Part shown: piece after piece, positions 41,756 through 52,785 of the stretch
Position numbering within the stretch: position 1 is the first letter of the stretch
Layout of the letters: every line of letters begins with the position of its first letter
Source: Elephas maximus indicus
Lineage: Eukaryota > Chordata > Mammalia > Proboscidea > Elephantidae
Assembly (NCBI RefSeq): GCF_024166365.1
Contig: NC_064827.1
Coordinates: 48,822,635-48,886,634 of the forward strand
Direction: 5' to 3'
DNA: 64,000 nt
Program-made: the position numbers and the translations under genes
The notes under the pieces: generated by a model
The model's database searches: none
What the model saw: only the letters and a program-made list of their open reading frames with translations
Told to the model about the DNA's origin: nothing

Positions 41756-42387
41756 AGCCGAAGGCTGTGGAGATCTGAATGAAAACCCAGCATTATGAAC
41801 CTGTAACCACAGCAAAGTCTATGTGTCCCTTCAGCCCTCCTGGAAGACCACCCTGCAGCCACCCACTGTCAATGGCTGGTGGAGGGATGGGAGTAGGGGT
41901 GAGAGCAGGGACTGGATGTGACAGATACATAGGGGATAGAACACATTTCCTGAGAGAAAAATTAAGGTATGCTTTCTGGTGCTGGAAAGTTATAACCTAT
42001 TCCACGTAGTGGAGCAGAGGTGCAGAGAGTCTAAAAGCTGATAACAAACTGAACCTAAATTTCAAGAAAGTCACACAGAACTCCATCTGAAATTGGGTAA
42101 GCTGCTGTTTCTCCCTTTTTAGCCACACAGTCTTTGTGGCTGGCTAGCCCTATCTTTAATATGGAGCCAAGGGAGGGAAAGAGCCTAGCTCGAAGTCACA
42201 CTGCAAGTTGGCAGCAGAGCTGGGCCTAGAACTGGGTATTCTGACTCTCGGGCCCGTGCTCTGGTGCTTAGAAAGCTTGACACAGACCGGAGAAAGTACC
42301 AAGATATGGTATATGTGCTAAAAATTATATAGTACTCTCTATGTACCAGACACTGTTTTAATTATCCAGGATATCTGTATCTATATC
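41756..42387. other. intron 2, no gene seen
   Basis: A MIR-like antisense piece is possible near 42165-42260 (gagccaagggagggaaagag ... gcagagctgggcctagaac). Otherwise unrecognised. Confidence 0.4.
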
Positions 42388-42582
42388 TGGCAGTCTCTGG
42401 GTGGTACAAAGAGTTAAGGCACTTGGGCTGCTAACTGAAAGTTTGGGAGGGTTGGGTCCACCTAGAGATGCCTGGAATCTACTTCTGAAAAATCAGCCAT
42501 TGAAAACCCTATGGAACACAGTTCTACTCTGACACACGTGGGGTTGCCATGAGTTCGAGTCAACTCAGTGGCAACTGGTTAT
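42388..42582 (+). repeat. AfroSINE, older subfamily
   Basis: ggcagtctctgggtggtaca, tggaatctacttctgaaaaa, tcagccattgaaaaccctat, gttgccatgagttcgagtca. TATCTATAT occurs on both sides as a likely target duplication. Confidence 0.8.
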
Positions 42583-42784
42583 ATCTATATTCACATCCAC
42601 ATTCGTATTTATTTCTATTATGTGTGTGTGTTTAGTATATTTAATTCTCACAACAGCCCTATGAAATAAATGAAGAGGCTCCATTACAGTTTGGCAACAG
42701 TATACAGATCTGTTTCCTGGCCTCCATTCTCTCCACTCTACAGCCCATCCCCACACTGCAGTCACAGGACTCTTCTAGCTTCTT

Positions 42785-42905
42785 GCTCCTCAGAGTGTGG
42801 TCTGTGGACCAGCCGCATCAGCATCACATGGGAGCTTGGTAGAAATACAGAATCTCTGGCCTCGCCCCAGACCCAATAAACCAGAATCTGCATTTTAACA
42901 AGATT
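42785..42905. repeat. MER5-like fragment
   Basis: agagtgtggtctgtggacca, catgggagcttggtagaaat, agaatctctggcctcgcccc, aatctgcattttaacaagat. Confidence 0.6.
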
Positions 42906-42971
42906 AAAGCTAGAGCAGCACTCTCTGATGACATCATCCCCTGCTTGAAACCCACAATAAACACTCGAGTT

Positions 42972-43472
42972 AGACAGAGTAATTGACCCCCAAAGATGTC
43001 CACAACTTAATCCCTGGGACCTATGGGTATGTTATGGTACATGGCGATGGGGAATTAGGTTGCAGATGGAAATACGTTGATAATCAGATGGCCTTAATAT
43101 AGAGAGATTATTCCGGGTTATCTAGGTGAACCCAATGTAATCACAAGGGTCCTTAAAAGTGGAAGAGGGAGGCAGAAGAGAAGGTTGAGAGATGTGATAT
43201 GAGAAGAACTTGACCAGCCTTTGCTGGCTTTGAAGATGGAGGAAAGGGGCCCTAAGCCAAGGACTGCAGGCAGCCTCTAGAAACTGGAAAAGGGAAGGAT
43301 GCATATTTTCCCTAGAGTCTTCAGAAAGGAGCACAGCCTGTTGACCTTGATTTTATCCCAGTAAGACCTGTGTTGGACTTATAACCTTTCTAACTATAAG
43401 ATAATAGATTGTGTTGCTTTAAACCACTAAGTTTGTGGTAATTTGTTGCAGCAGCAATAGAAAACTAATACA
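42972..43472 (+). mobile_element. MLT1-type MaLR LTR (solo)
   Basis: gtaattgacccccaaagatg, gggttatctaggtgaaccca, atgtaatcacaagggtcctt, ttgattttatcccagtaaga, gtttgtggtaatttgttgca, ending gaaaactaatacaa. Confidence 0.8.
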
Positions 43473-43479
43473 ACACCCT

Positions 43480-43725
43480 ACTCCCCAGTGTGGCATTCAA
43501 GGCCCTCTGATATCCTACCAATGTGCTATTCTGGCCTTATCTCCCAGACTGTGCCTCCCCACATCCTGACCACAAAACACGCAGAGATTCCAGAGTGGCC
43601 GGAATGTGTGCTCCACACATTCCACTGAGGGCCAGGACTTGGACTGTTCCCGTTGGTACCCCCAGCATCTAGTACTGTGCCCGGCCCTTGGCAGGTACCC
43701 AGGCAATACTTGTTGAATGAATAAC
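43480..43725 (+). repeat. L2 LINE 3' end
   Basis: cattcaaggccctctgatat, gtgcccggcccttggcaggt, caatacttgttgaatgaata. Confidence 0.65.
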
Positions 43726-43829
43726 CCAGTGGAATCTGGCTATATTCAGACCGCACCAGCAACAGGGGGGCCTTGATGTGCTAGAGACAAATATGGCAAG
43801 AAGGAGGGACACGGTGGAGACTTAACCAG

Positions 43830-43925
43830 AGTCCCAGCTTTGCATTAACTTGCTCTTCTGCCTTGGGCAAGTTCCTGTCCCTCTCTGGGCCTCAGTTTCC
43901 CCATCTGGGAACTGAAGGGGTTGGA
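43830..43925 (+). repeat. MIR fragment
   Basis: tgccttgggcaagttcctgt, ctctgggcctcagtttcccc. Confidence 0.65.
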
Positions 43926-44459
43926 GCAGATGAATCCTAAAAGCATAGTTAGCTGAAGCATTCTGGAAGATCTGAGTTCAGTTTAACCAAACGTTGTGGC
44001 AGTTGGGGAAGTGATTCAACTCAGCAACGTTCAGCCCTGTTCATCTGAACGTTGAGCAAATCCTCCACTGACATCCCCGTTCCAGGAGACAGGATACAAA
44101 ACCATGCGCAATGACTGTGTGTATTTGGTACAAAACAGAGACCACAGCTACCGTCTCCCTCTGTCTAGTTAAAATGCCACATTACTCACTCTCCCACAGA
44201 AAAGAAACCCGTTGAAAAAAACCTTTTCTCACTGCACAGTCTTTCCATGTGACACATTTTCTAATTTTATTTCAGGTTTAACTGTCTACAGTAGATGTCT
44301 CCATTTCAGGGTTCCCCCCACCTTACCCTCCCCTTTTTAGGGTATAAGCTTCCAGTTTAAGAAGCGGAATGGTTTTGTTTGCTTAATGTTTGCAAGTGTG
44401 GGCTGATATCACATTATGACTGAATGTCTTCATTTTCTTGGCTGGGGAAAGTTCTCTAG
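43926..44459. other. intron 2, no gene seen
   Basis: Unique-looking sequence; nothing recognised. Confidence 0.4.
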
Positions 44460-44575
44460 AATCCGCAGCACTGGCCTGGTGATTAGGCTCCTTGGTTCTA
44501 GGTCTGGCTGTGGGAGCATGGCCAAATCATTTCCACTCTCTGGGCTCATATGCTTCATCTGCCAAGTGAGGGAAA
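44460..44575 (+). repeat. MIR fragment
   Basis: gttctaggtctggctgtggg, ccactctctgggctcatatg, catctgccaagtgagg. Confidence 0.5.
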
Positions 44576-44794
44576 GGATGGTTTACAACGAAGACGGTGG
44601 GACTGGGTTGGAAGTAGTTGCAGGGGCCCCATTTCTAGCAGTAGTTCTGTTTAAGACTTTGTTGGCATTTTATGCATCTCAGTTTATACCTCCCATCAGC
44701 TTTTCTAATCTCTGTACTGCATGGAGTGGCTTAGACATTTTTAACACCAGGAAAGAGTACAGTAGCTTTGTTTTAAATAAATTCTCCTTATGTA

Positions 44795-45335
44795 GTGCTT
44801 GGGGCCTTAAATGTTTGTGAGCAGCCATCCAAAAAGCTTGCAAACAGCCATCCAAGTACGATAGTTTGTCTCTGTTTGCCTGGAGCAACAGAAGAAGAAG
44901 GAGAGTCACGAATAGGAGGAAGATATGGAACACGTGGCTAATTGCCTCCATGAACAACTCCTTTGCCATGAGACCAGAAGAACTGGATGGCGCCTGGCTA
45001 CCATTACCAAACATTTTGGTCAAAGATTCTATTAAAAGGATTGGATTGGACAATGGGTTGGAGAGGGATGCTGGTGAGGAGTGAGCTTCTTGGAACAGGT
45101 AGACACTTGAGACTATGCTGGCATCTCCTGCCTGGAGGGGAGATGAGAGGGTAGAGGGGGATAGAAGCTGGCGAAATGGACACGAAAAGAGAGAGTGTAG
45201 GGAGAGAGTGGGCTGTCTCATTAGGGGGAGAGTAATTGGGAGTATGTAGCAAAGTGTACATAAGTTTTTATGTGAGAGACTGACTTGATTTGTGAACTTT
45301 CACTTAAAGCACACACAAAAAAAAAAAACAAAAAG
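44795..45335 (+). repeat. poly-A-tailed L1-3'UTR-like repeat
   Basis: tggggccttaaatgtttgtg, gaagaactggatggcgcctg, ggattggattggacaatggg, gctgtctcattagggggaga, gactgacttgatttgtgaac, then an A-rich tail. The first 200 bp differ from the 39283 copy (agcaacagaagaagaaggag), so it is a different subfamily. Confidence 0.78.
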
Positions 45336-45584
45336 ATTCCATTAATGAATCCTGATCCAAGGGGGAAAAAGAAGAACAGAGTTTCAAATTCTCACGAAAT
45401 CCAGACTTTCTGGAGCCACAGAACTTGGATGAACCCCTGAAACTATTGCCCTGAGTTAATCTTTAAACCTTAAACCAAAAATATCCCCTAAGTCTTCTTA
45501 AAACCGAATGATAGTTTAGCTTAACTAGCAAAGAATGTCTGCCTTGAGCATTGTGCTCTTTTAAGATCTATGTATATGGGATCA

Positions 45585-45750
45585 GAAGCCCTGGTGGCGC
45601 AGTGCTCAAGAGTTCAGCCGCTAACCAAAAGGTGAGCAGTTCGAATGCACCAGCCACTCCTTGGAAACTGCATGGGGCAGTTCTGCTCTGTCCTACAGTG
45701 TGTGTTATGGGTTGAAACTGAGCCTACAGCAACGGGTTTGGTTTTGTTTT
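45585..45750 (+). repeat. AfroSINE (short form), 7-bp TSD
   Basis: gaagccctggtggcgcagtg, gcagttcgaatgcaccagc, cagcaacgggtttggttttg. GGGATCA is on both sides (45578-45584 and 45751-45757). The inserted site lies just before an L1-like 3' end. Confidence 0.9.
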
Positions 45751-45757
45751 GGGATCA

Positions 45758-45985
45758 AACTGAGAACAGCAACTTGAAAGATTAGATAGAAAATTTAGGG
45801 GGCAATGAATTTATGCTAATGGGGGAGGAACAATTAGGAAAAGGAGGGTGAGAATTGTTGCACACCTTGAAGAATGTAATCAATGTCACTGGATTGTACG
45901 TGTAGAAGTTGCTGAATTGGTGCATGTTCTGCTTTGTATATTCTCAACAACAAGAACGATAAAATAGTAAAAATTAATTCTGCCC
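45758..45985 (+). repeat. L1-like LINE 3' end
   Basis: gggggcaatgaatttatgct, aagaatgtaatcaatgtcac, tggattgtacgtgtagaagt. Shares this last part with 48060-48535. Confidence 0.6.
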
Positions 45986-46059
45986 CTGCAATGCCTGTTG
46001 CATCCACTGTCTCCCTCCCATCTCCTTGGCCCACTGAGTTCAGGCCAGCGCCACGTCTC

Positions 46060-46440
46060 TCCGGTGGATTGTCACCTAGCTCCCTTGCCGGAGGCCCTCC
46101 CCTCTGTCCCTGCTATAGCACTGCACTCAGAGTGAAAAAAGCTCTTCTAAAACACAGGTCCCGTCATGCCATGTCTGCACTTAGAACTCTTTGGTGCTTT
46201 CCATTGCAGCACAGTATACTCCATACTCCTTGGGCTGGAGCTCAAGGCCCCTTCTCCCGTTACAACCCTCCCTGCCCTGGCTTCAGCCACCCTGAGTTGC
46301 TTGCTGGTCTCTGAATTTACCAGGCATGTTCCCTTCTCTAAGCCTTTGCTCGTGCTTCCCCTCAGCCTGAATAGTTGCCCTTCCCTACTGAAATCCTTTC
46401 TGTATTTCTCCTTTATGGAGTTCCTGAGTCCCAAACAGTT
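46060..46440 (+). repeat. L2 LINE fragment
   Basis: gtcccgtcatgccatgtctg, gaactctttggtgctttcca, ttctctaagcctttgctcgt, cctactgaaatcctttctgt: in L2 order. The open frames on either strand here are by-products. Confidence 0.6.
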
Positions 46441-46442
46441 CA

Positions 46443-46622
46443 CACTTGGCTGCTAACCAAAAGGTTGGAGGTTCAAGTCTACCCATAGGTGCTTTGGAAG
46501 AAAGGCCTGGTGATCGTCTACTTTTGAAAAATCAGCCTTTGAAAATCCCATGGAGCACAGTTCTACTCTGATACATATAGAGTTGCCATGAGTCAGAGAT
46601 GAATCGATGGCAAATGATTTTC
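46443..46622 (+). repeat. AfroSINE, older subfamily, 5'-truncated
   Basis: cacttggctgctaaccaaaa, ggaagaaaggcctggtgatc, aaaaatcagcctttgaaaat, gttgccatgagtcagagatg. Confidence 0.8.
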
Positions 46623-46629
46623 TCCTTTG

Positions 46630-46790
46630 TAGACTTGCTACTGAAAGTGTGGTCCCTGGGCCAACAGCATCAGCATCACTTGGGAGCTTTGTGGAAGCGC
46701 AGACTCTCATGCCCACACCCAGACCTAATGAAATCAGAGTGTGCACTTGAACCAGGCCCCCACATAATGTGCGTGTGTACTGAAGAGTGA
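46630..46790. repeat. MER5-like fragment
   Basis: gaaagtgtggtccctgggcc, cacttgggagctttgtggaa, agacctaatgaaatcagagt. Confidence 0.6.
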
Positions 46791-46799
46791 AAGGCAGTG

Positions 46800-47030
46800 C
46801 TTTGCTGCAGCATGATGGCTAAGTGCCGGGGCTGTGGAGTCACAGCTGACTTGATTTGCACATACTAGCTGGTGACCTTGGAGCCTTCTTCTTGAAGCCT
46901 TGGTTTCCTCATCTGTAAAGTGGGGATAACAATAGTACCCATCTCAGAGTTTTTGTGACGAGTAATGAAATAATGTCCCCCAAAGCTTAGCACAGTGCCT
47001 GGCACCTAGTAAAGGGTAATGGCCATGCTA
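46800..47030 (+). repeat. MIR SINE
   Basis: gatggctaagtgccggggct, ttggtttcctcatctgtaaa, gcacagtgcctggcacctag; nearly complete. Confidence 0.75.
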
Positions 47031-47417
47031 ACAAGATTCAACCTCGGTGTTGCCTGATGTCGTCCCTAAACCCTCCTGTGGCCTCTCTCAGCATTGCTCG
47101 TACCTGGTTCATTCCATCGGGGTAGGAGCCACTGGCAAGTCCATCTCCCCCAGCACAGGGAAGGCTGGGACAAGGCTATTCATCTTTGGAGCTTAGATTG
47201 TAACCTTCCAGTGGAGGGAGATGAACAATCCGATGTGGAAAGAGTGAAATATAGCAGACAAATGACTTTGCAAGTGTGGGTGGATGGCATAGAATTAACT
47301 CCAAAGTTTCTGGCCTCAGTGGAAATGACTGGTCTACCTGTCATATTCTGGTAGTTTTTTTATTCGTTCATTTGCTCACTCCCTTTTATTCAACAAATAT
47401 TTGTTGCCTGCCCACTT
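47031..47417. other. intron 2, L2-like tail at the end
   Basis: ttattcaacaaatatttgtt at 47386-47405 is an L2-type antisense end cut by the following SINE. Nothing else recognised. Confidence 0.4.
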
Positions 47418-47505
47418 TTGGAAATCCTGATGGCGTAGTGGTTAAGAGCTATGGCTGCTAACCAAAAGGTCTGCAGTTCGAATCCACCAGGTGCTGCTGT
47501 CACTG
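47418..47505 (+). repeat. AfroSINE, head only
   Basis: ggaaatcctgatggcgtagt, ggtctgcagttcgaatccac, caggtgctgctg. The 3' half is absent, so it is a deletion after insertion and not ordinary 5' truncation. Confidence 0.82.
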
Positions 47506-48059
47506 AGAGGCGACGAAGGACGAGTGAGAAGAGGGTTCTAAGAATGGCCCGGTATGTTTAGACACCAGTCAGACCTGGCTTTAGAAAGCTCCTTCCCATC
47601 TGAACAGTGGAGGGGTTAGGCCAGCTCTAAGGCTTATCCAGCTCTGACATTATCTCTTTTTTTATGTTTGTCTCTCTCTGGGTCTCTGTTCAGAACATGC
47701 ATCCATAAACACAGTGCAGAATTCTCTCGCCAGGGAACAGAAAAAAGGCCTTAGGAGGAATAGATTGTCCTACTTAGGGAAGCAGTCCCTTTGGAAATGG
47801 TTGTACAAGTGGGACCAGCTGGATCCATCACCCACTCCTGTCCGAGCCATCCCTTAAACATCTGCTCCCCAAACTGGGGTGTGCTCACGGAACTTGGCCG
47901 CGTGACAACGGCACGCACAGCCACCTCGTTCATTTCCTGGGGCATCCACTTTTCATAGAGATTGTTAAGTTGGGGTGGGGAAGTGTGGAGTTCATTAACA
48001 ACTGGGGAATAAGTCAGAGCGTTTTTATATTATTAAAAGAAATACACACACATGTTAGG
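47506..48059. other. intron 2, no gene seen
   Basis: Unique-looking sequence. Confidence 0.4.
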
Positions 48060-48535
48060 TAGCACAGTGCAAAACTGACGTGCATTTAAAAAATAAAACA
48101 GGGGACAATAGCCGACATGTGGAAACAACTGAAATGTCCACCAACAGAAGAATGGATAAACAAAACATGGCGCACACACACGATGCAGTATACTCACCAT
48201 AAAGGAAATGAAGCCCTAATGCCCGCCACAACGTGGACGAACCTTGCAAACGTGCTGTGCAGAATGTTAGTTGTACAAGGACAAATAGTGTACGGTCTCA
48301 CTTGATATGAAATAAGCAAATGTATACAAACCAAAGATTATTAGCTGTGACCGGGGGTGGAGGGTGGCGGGGGGGAAGGAGGAATGTGTGCTTAGGGGGC
48401 ATTGACTTTATGGTCATGGTGGTGGAATAATTTGGAAGAGGATAGCAAGAATGGCTGTACAACATGAAGAATGTAACCAATGTCACTGAATTATACATGT
48501 AGAAATTGTTGGGAAAAAAAGATAAAGCAGGAGAT
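48060..48535 (+). repeat. L1 LINE 3' end
   Basis: tgaaatgtccaccaacagaa, gaatggataaacaaaacatg, acaacgtggacgaaccttgc, aagaatgtaaccaatgtcac, tgaattatacatgtagaaat. Confidence 0.75.
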
Positions 48536-48744
48536 TTTACTACATGTCCAAGCTTCAGTGGACTCTACGGCTAGACCCAGACCCTCAGGTATAGGGTCCT
48601 AGCTCTCTGATGACAGGATGATTAAATGGAGATGATGTTATGTATAGACCTGAGGCCTCCAACTTGTGGGCAAGGCTCAGAGTTATTCGTATGGAAGGGG
48701 TTATTAGTGTTTTTTTAATATTGCCAAAGTGGAGATCACTGCTC

Positions 48745-48870
48745 TCAAATGCTCTGTGGACTCCACGAGGGAAGGAACTTGTCTATTTAAGTTGCTGCTG
48801 GATCCTCAGCACCTAGAACAGTGGCTGCATGCAACAAGTGCTCAATAAATGCTTGTTGCATGAATGGACG
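48745..48870 (+). repeat. L2 LINE 3' end
   Basis: tccacgagggaaggaacttg, cctcagcacctagaacagtg, tgctcaataaatgcttgttg. Confidence 0.7.
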
Positions 48871-49261
48871 TGTGTGTGTTGATGGCTACAGAAGCTTTCA
48901 TTTCCCAGCCTGCATTTACCTTTCCAGGAATCAGTGTGCAGGGCTTCTTTAGCATGGGGAGGTCCGGTGGAATGTGAAAAATCCTGCTCATGCATATTCA
49001 TGCAGGAGACTGGCCAGTCCAGCTCAAAGTCAAGGTTTCTAAGAATTGCCCTTTGGAGGCAGCTTCCTACCCAGTGTGGTCCATGCTGCATAGTGGTTCC
49101 TTGTGGGAGAAGACACAGTTCACCATTTGTGTACCTCAGACATCTGGGGCCCCAGAGCCTCAGTTTTGACAGGGCTCCCAAGTTCCCCAAATGCCTCGTT
49201 TCCATCAAACCCACTGGTAATCTTGAAGACTTGGAAGATGCTGGACTTCCGGGGTCATTTA
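48871..49261. other. intron 2, no gene seen
   Basis: Open frames overlap on both strands (133 and 155 codons) but lack splice structure or motifs, and the plus-strand one runs into a SINE. Confidence 0.45.
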
Positions 49262-49464
49262 TTCTGCTGTTAGCTGCCTGTGAGTTGATTCCGTCTCATG
49301 TCGACACCACGCGTGTCAGAGTAGAACTGTGCTCCATGGGGTTTTCGATGGCTGACTTTTTGGAAGTAGATCTCCAGGCCTTTCTTCTGAGGCTCCTCTA
49401 GGTAGAACCCCCAACCTCTGAGTTAGCAGCCAAGTGCATTAGCGATTTGTGCCACCCAGGGATG
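49262..49464 (-). repeat. AfroSINE, diverged
   Basis: Antisense: gagttgattccgtctcatgt, ttggaagtagatctccaggc, gatttgtgccacccagggat. Flanks TCATTTATTC and TCATCTATTC look like a target duplication. Confidence 0.8.
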
Positions 49465-49641
49465 CCTCATCTATTCAGCTCTTCCAAATTACAGATGGGA
49501 AGGCAGAGGTTCAGAGAGAACCAGGGACTTACTGAGAGTCACTGTTCAAATGTAGAAGAACTGAGCCTAGAACCCAGGTCTTCTGATGTCCAAGTGGATG
49601 ACGTTGCACCTTTTGAAATTCCTGAGTCCTTCTTGACCTGC

Positions 49642-49812
49642 AGCCCTGGTGGCACAGCGGTTAAGAGCTACTGTGAGCTATGGCTGCTGACCAAAAGGTC
49701 GGCAGTTCGAATCCACCAGCCTTTCCTTGGAAACCCTGTGGGGAAGTTCTACTCTGTCCTATAGGGTCACTATGAGTCAGAATTGACTCAGTGGCAATGG
49801 ATTTTGGTTTTT
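49642..49812 (+). repeat. AfroSINE with internal tandem repeat
   Basis: cagccctggtggcacagcgg. GAGCTA is repeated (agagctactgtgagctatgg). Then gtcggcagttcgaatccacc and gtcactatgagtcagaattg. TTCTTGACCTG before and TTCTTGACTTG after fit a target duplication. Confidence 0.9.
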
Positions 49813-49969
49813 CTTGACTTGGGATGCATCATTAGTCTATGTCACCCTCAGGGGTACGGAAGGAAGAAGAAAAAGAGGAGTTCACATTTGCTCTGGGTCT
49901 CTTATGGGCCTGGCCATGTATGGTAGAACTGGGCTTACGATTCATCAGACGGACTTCAAATCCGCCTCC

Positions 49970-50133
49970 AAAAAACCAAACCCATTGCTGTGGAGTCAAT
50001 TCCTACTTATAGCGACCCTTTAGAACAGAGTAGAACTTCCCCATACAGTTTCCAAGGAGCACCTGGTGGATTGGAACTGCTGACCTTTTGGTTAGCAGCC
50101 GTAGCTCTTAACTACTACGCCACCAGGGTTTCC
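49970..50133 (-). repeat. AfroSINE (short form)
   Basis: Antisense: ccattgctgtggagtcaatt, gtttccaaggagcacctggt, ctacgccaccagggtttcct. TCAAATC flanks both ends. Confidence 0.88.
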
Positions 50134-50257
50134 TCAAATCTGACTCGGGCAGATAGGAAAGAGTGTTGGTTTCATCATCTGGATAAGAGAGGGTAGAAGA
50201 CATCAGCAGATAATGCCTCAAGACTGCTCAGAGTAGAGAGCGGGGGGTAGCACCTAG

Positions 50258-50410
50258 ACCAGTGGACCTCAACGTGCTGCCCAACAGCACCACTGGGGAG
50301 CTTTTAAAAATACTGATGCCTGGGTCTCATCCTCAGATTGTGATTGGGCTGGGGACCAGGCATCAGTATGCTAAAGCTCCCATTGTGCAGTCAGGGTTGA
50401 GGAGCTCAGC
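50258..50410. repeat. MER5-like hAT element
   Basis: ccagtggacctcaacgtgct, ggggagcttttaaaaatact, aaagctcccattgtgcagtc, agggttgaggagc; inverted ends. Confidence 0.75.
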
Positions 50411-50607
50411 ACTAGACCACACACACCATGAATTAGGGGTCACGTTTGTCTTGGTCACTGCTAACTCTTCAGCACTAACGGTGCCAGATACTTGGTGATG
50501 TAAGCTTGGGAATCCTTTCTGAATGCATGAAAAATATGGGCACCTGACACTGATACAGTACCACCACCCTGAGAGCTAGGTATCGTCATCTCTATGTTGA
50601 GACTGAC

Positions 50608-50992
50608 GTCTTTGAATTGTGGTATGGGTGAAAAATATTGAATATACCCTGGACTGACAGAAGAACAAGCAAATCTGTCTTGGAGGAAGTACAGTCAGAA
50701 TGCTCCTTAGAAGCAAGAAAGGCAAGACTTCATTTCATGTACTTTGGACATCTTATCAGGAGAGACCAGTCCCTGGAGAAGGACATCGTGCTTATAAAGT
50801 AGAGGGCCGATGAAAAGGAGGAAGAGCCTCAAAGAGATGGTTTGACACAGTGGCTGCAACAATGGGCTCAAAGATAACAATGATTGTGAGGATGGCACAG
50901 GACTGGGCAGTATCTCGTTCTGTTGTACATAGGGTTGCTGCAGTCAGAATGCACTCAATTACACTTAACAATAACAAGAACAACAACATGTT
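50608..50992 (+). mobile_element. RTE LINE 3' end fragment
   Basis: ctttgaattgtggtatgggt, ccctggactgacagaagaac, ctccttagaagcaagaaagg, ggacatcgtgcttataaagt, cacttaacaataacaagaac. Same ORF end as 19430-19812, with frameshifts. The next element starts 8 bp further on. Confidence 0.88.
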
Positions 50993-50999
50993 GACATAA

Positions 51000-51206
51000 A
51001 AAGGAGCCCTGGTGGTGCAATTGTTAAGTGCTGGGCTGCCAGCTGAAAGGTCAGCAGTTCAAACTCACCAGCAGCTCTGTAAGAGAAATGACGTGGTGAT
51101 TTGCTCTTGCAAAGATTACAGCCTAGGAAACCTTGTGAGGCAGTTCTACTCTGTCATATAGGGTCACCATGAGTTGGAATCAACTCAAGGGCACACAACA
51201 ACAACA
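51000..51206 (+). repeat. AfroSINE, full length, with RTE-type AAC tail
   Basis: ggagccctggtggtgcaatt, ggtcagcagttcaaactcac, gatttgctcttgcaaagatt, gggtcaccatgagttggaat, gggcacacaacaacaaca. The final AAC repeats are those of the RTE LINE just upstream. ACATGTT occurs on both sides. Confidence 0.9.
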
Positions 51207-51849
51207 TGTTTAGATAAGAAAGCTAAGGCTCAGAGCAGTTACAGAATTTGTTCAAGGTCACCTGGTTAGTAAGTGGTAGAGCAAGGACTTACACACAGGT
51301 CCCCCTGGTGCTGTATTCCCTGTCCTTCCCCTTGCACCATGCTGGGTGAGGCGCACCCTCCTCAGGATCCTTGTGGGTCGAGACTCCAGTCACCCCCACT
51401 CAGGTTCTGGTCTCTAGTTAGGAGGAGTCTCCTGGGCTCTCGTCTCGGAAGTCTGATTTGCGCTCACACTATTCCGGAGGTCCACAGGCTCTTCCTCCAG
51501 CAAACATTTGGAGACTGTCAAGCTGTACTTTCATCTAAATTAAACAAGAGTCGCCTGTTTCAAAATATGAGTTCAGGGTCACCATCTGTTCTGGGCTGTT
51601 CCCTTAAACTGAAATCCCATTTCAGAGCCAAATGGGCCCCAGCATCCTGCAGAGAGCATGTCTCTTTGCACGGTCGGGGAGGACAATCTGCTGAAAGATG
51701 CAGTGTCCTTGGGGGTGTGGAAGGAAGGAGGACAAGAGTTCATGTTTGCTCTGGGTCTCTTGTGTCCTCCTGATCACAGCCGTAGGACAAATTGCTTATG
51801 GTGTTTGTTTCCCCTACTCAATAGCATCCGAGTCATATATGTGAAATGC
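51207..51849. other. intron 2, no gene seen
   Basis: MIR-like bases near 51215-51290 (taaggctcagagcagttaca). The rest is unique-looking; a 166-codon open frame runs through it but shows no recognisable domain. Confidence 0.45.
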
Positions 51850-51915
51850 ATTCATTCATCCATTGGGCACCTACTGTGTACCAAGCACTGTGTGAGACAC
51901 ATTCCCCCATCTAGC
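51850..51915 (-). repeat. L2 LINE 3' end
   Basis: attcattcatccattgggca, cctactgtgtaccaagcact. Confidence 0.6.
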
Positions 51916-52614
51916 CTGACTTAGGTAGTGGCTAAGAGTGGCCTGGGTAGAATAGAGCTGTGGAAGCATGCTGGACTGGGAACATGACACATCTTGGACG
52001 CTTGGGCGAGACATATATCACCAGCCTGGTCCTCGGTTTCCCCATGTTGGGGACTCTCTGAGCCCTTTCCAGCTCTGTGGGTCTCCAATTCTCCAGCCTC
52101 TGCCCCAACTGTGGTCAGTGTGCGTGAGATTTCACAGTGCCTGCTGAAGCAGTGAGCTCATTCTGCCAGGGTTACAGGGCTGCCTTGCCTGAATCCACAC
52201 AAGCTCGTCTATTGGGACGCCCCGGGCTGTTCCCAGGGCAGCTTGATTTTGCCCAGGGCATAACATGCCAAGTGTTGAGAGACTGCAGGAAAGTATGTCT
52301 ACTGCTGGTGCCAAACTACCGCCTTCGCTCCGCATTCCAAATCACCCAATTCCACCCTCTTCCTGGCAAAGACAAGGAAAGGGGGCCCACTGCCAGGGCA
52401 GCAGCTCGAGGTGCAGCGAGGGTGATTCCTCCTAAAATGGTCAGTAGGAGCCTTCCTGTGAGACTTGCCGAGGTACCTCATTTCCTGTCAGGGAGATTTT
52501 CGTCTCCTGGCCTTGGCATTCAAGACTCTCCACAGTTAGGCTCTAGTCTTGCAAGTGAAAAAATGATTAAGAATAGAAAGAGCTGGGAAGGACCTCAGGC
52601 AACCAGCTTGTAAT
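51916..52614. other. intron 2, no gene seen
   Basis: Unique-looking and moderately GC-rich. A 158-codon frame (52137-52613) has no recognisable domain. Confidence 0.4.
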
Positions 52615-52785
52615 CAACCACCCCAGTCACCAGTTCTGTGACCTCGATCTCCTTCAGCCTCAGTCCCCTCATCTGTAAAATGGGATAGCAATAGTCCCCA
52701 CTCATCAGATCGTGATGATCTTAAATGAGCTAATGCATGTAAGTGCTTAACTTGGAGTTTGGCCCATTGTTGGCTTCACATTTCT
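52615..52785 (+). repeat. MIR SINE
   Basis: ctcatctgtaaaatgggata, taatgcatgtaagtgcttaa. Confidence 0.7.

Noticed and set aside
44679-45221. 180-codon minus-strand open frame
   Set aside because: Largely the complement of the L1-3'UTR-like repeat (44795-45335); similar frames recur in the other copies (for example 24111-24538).
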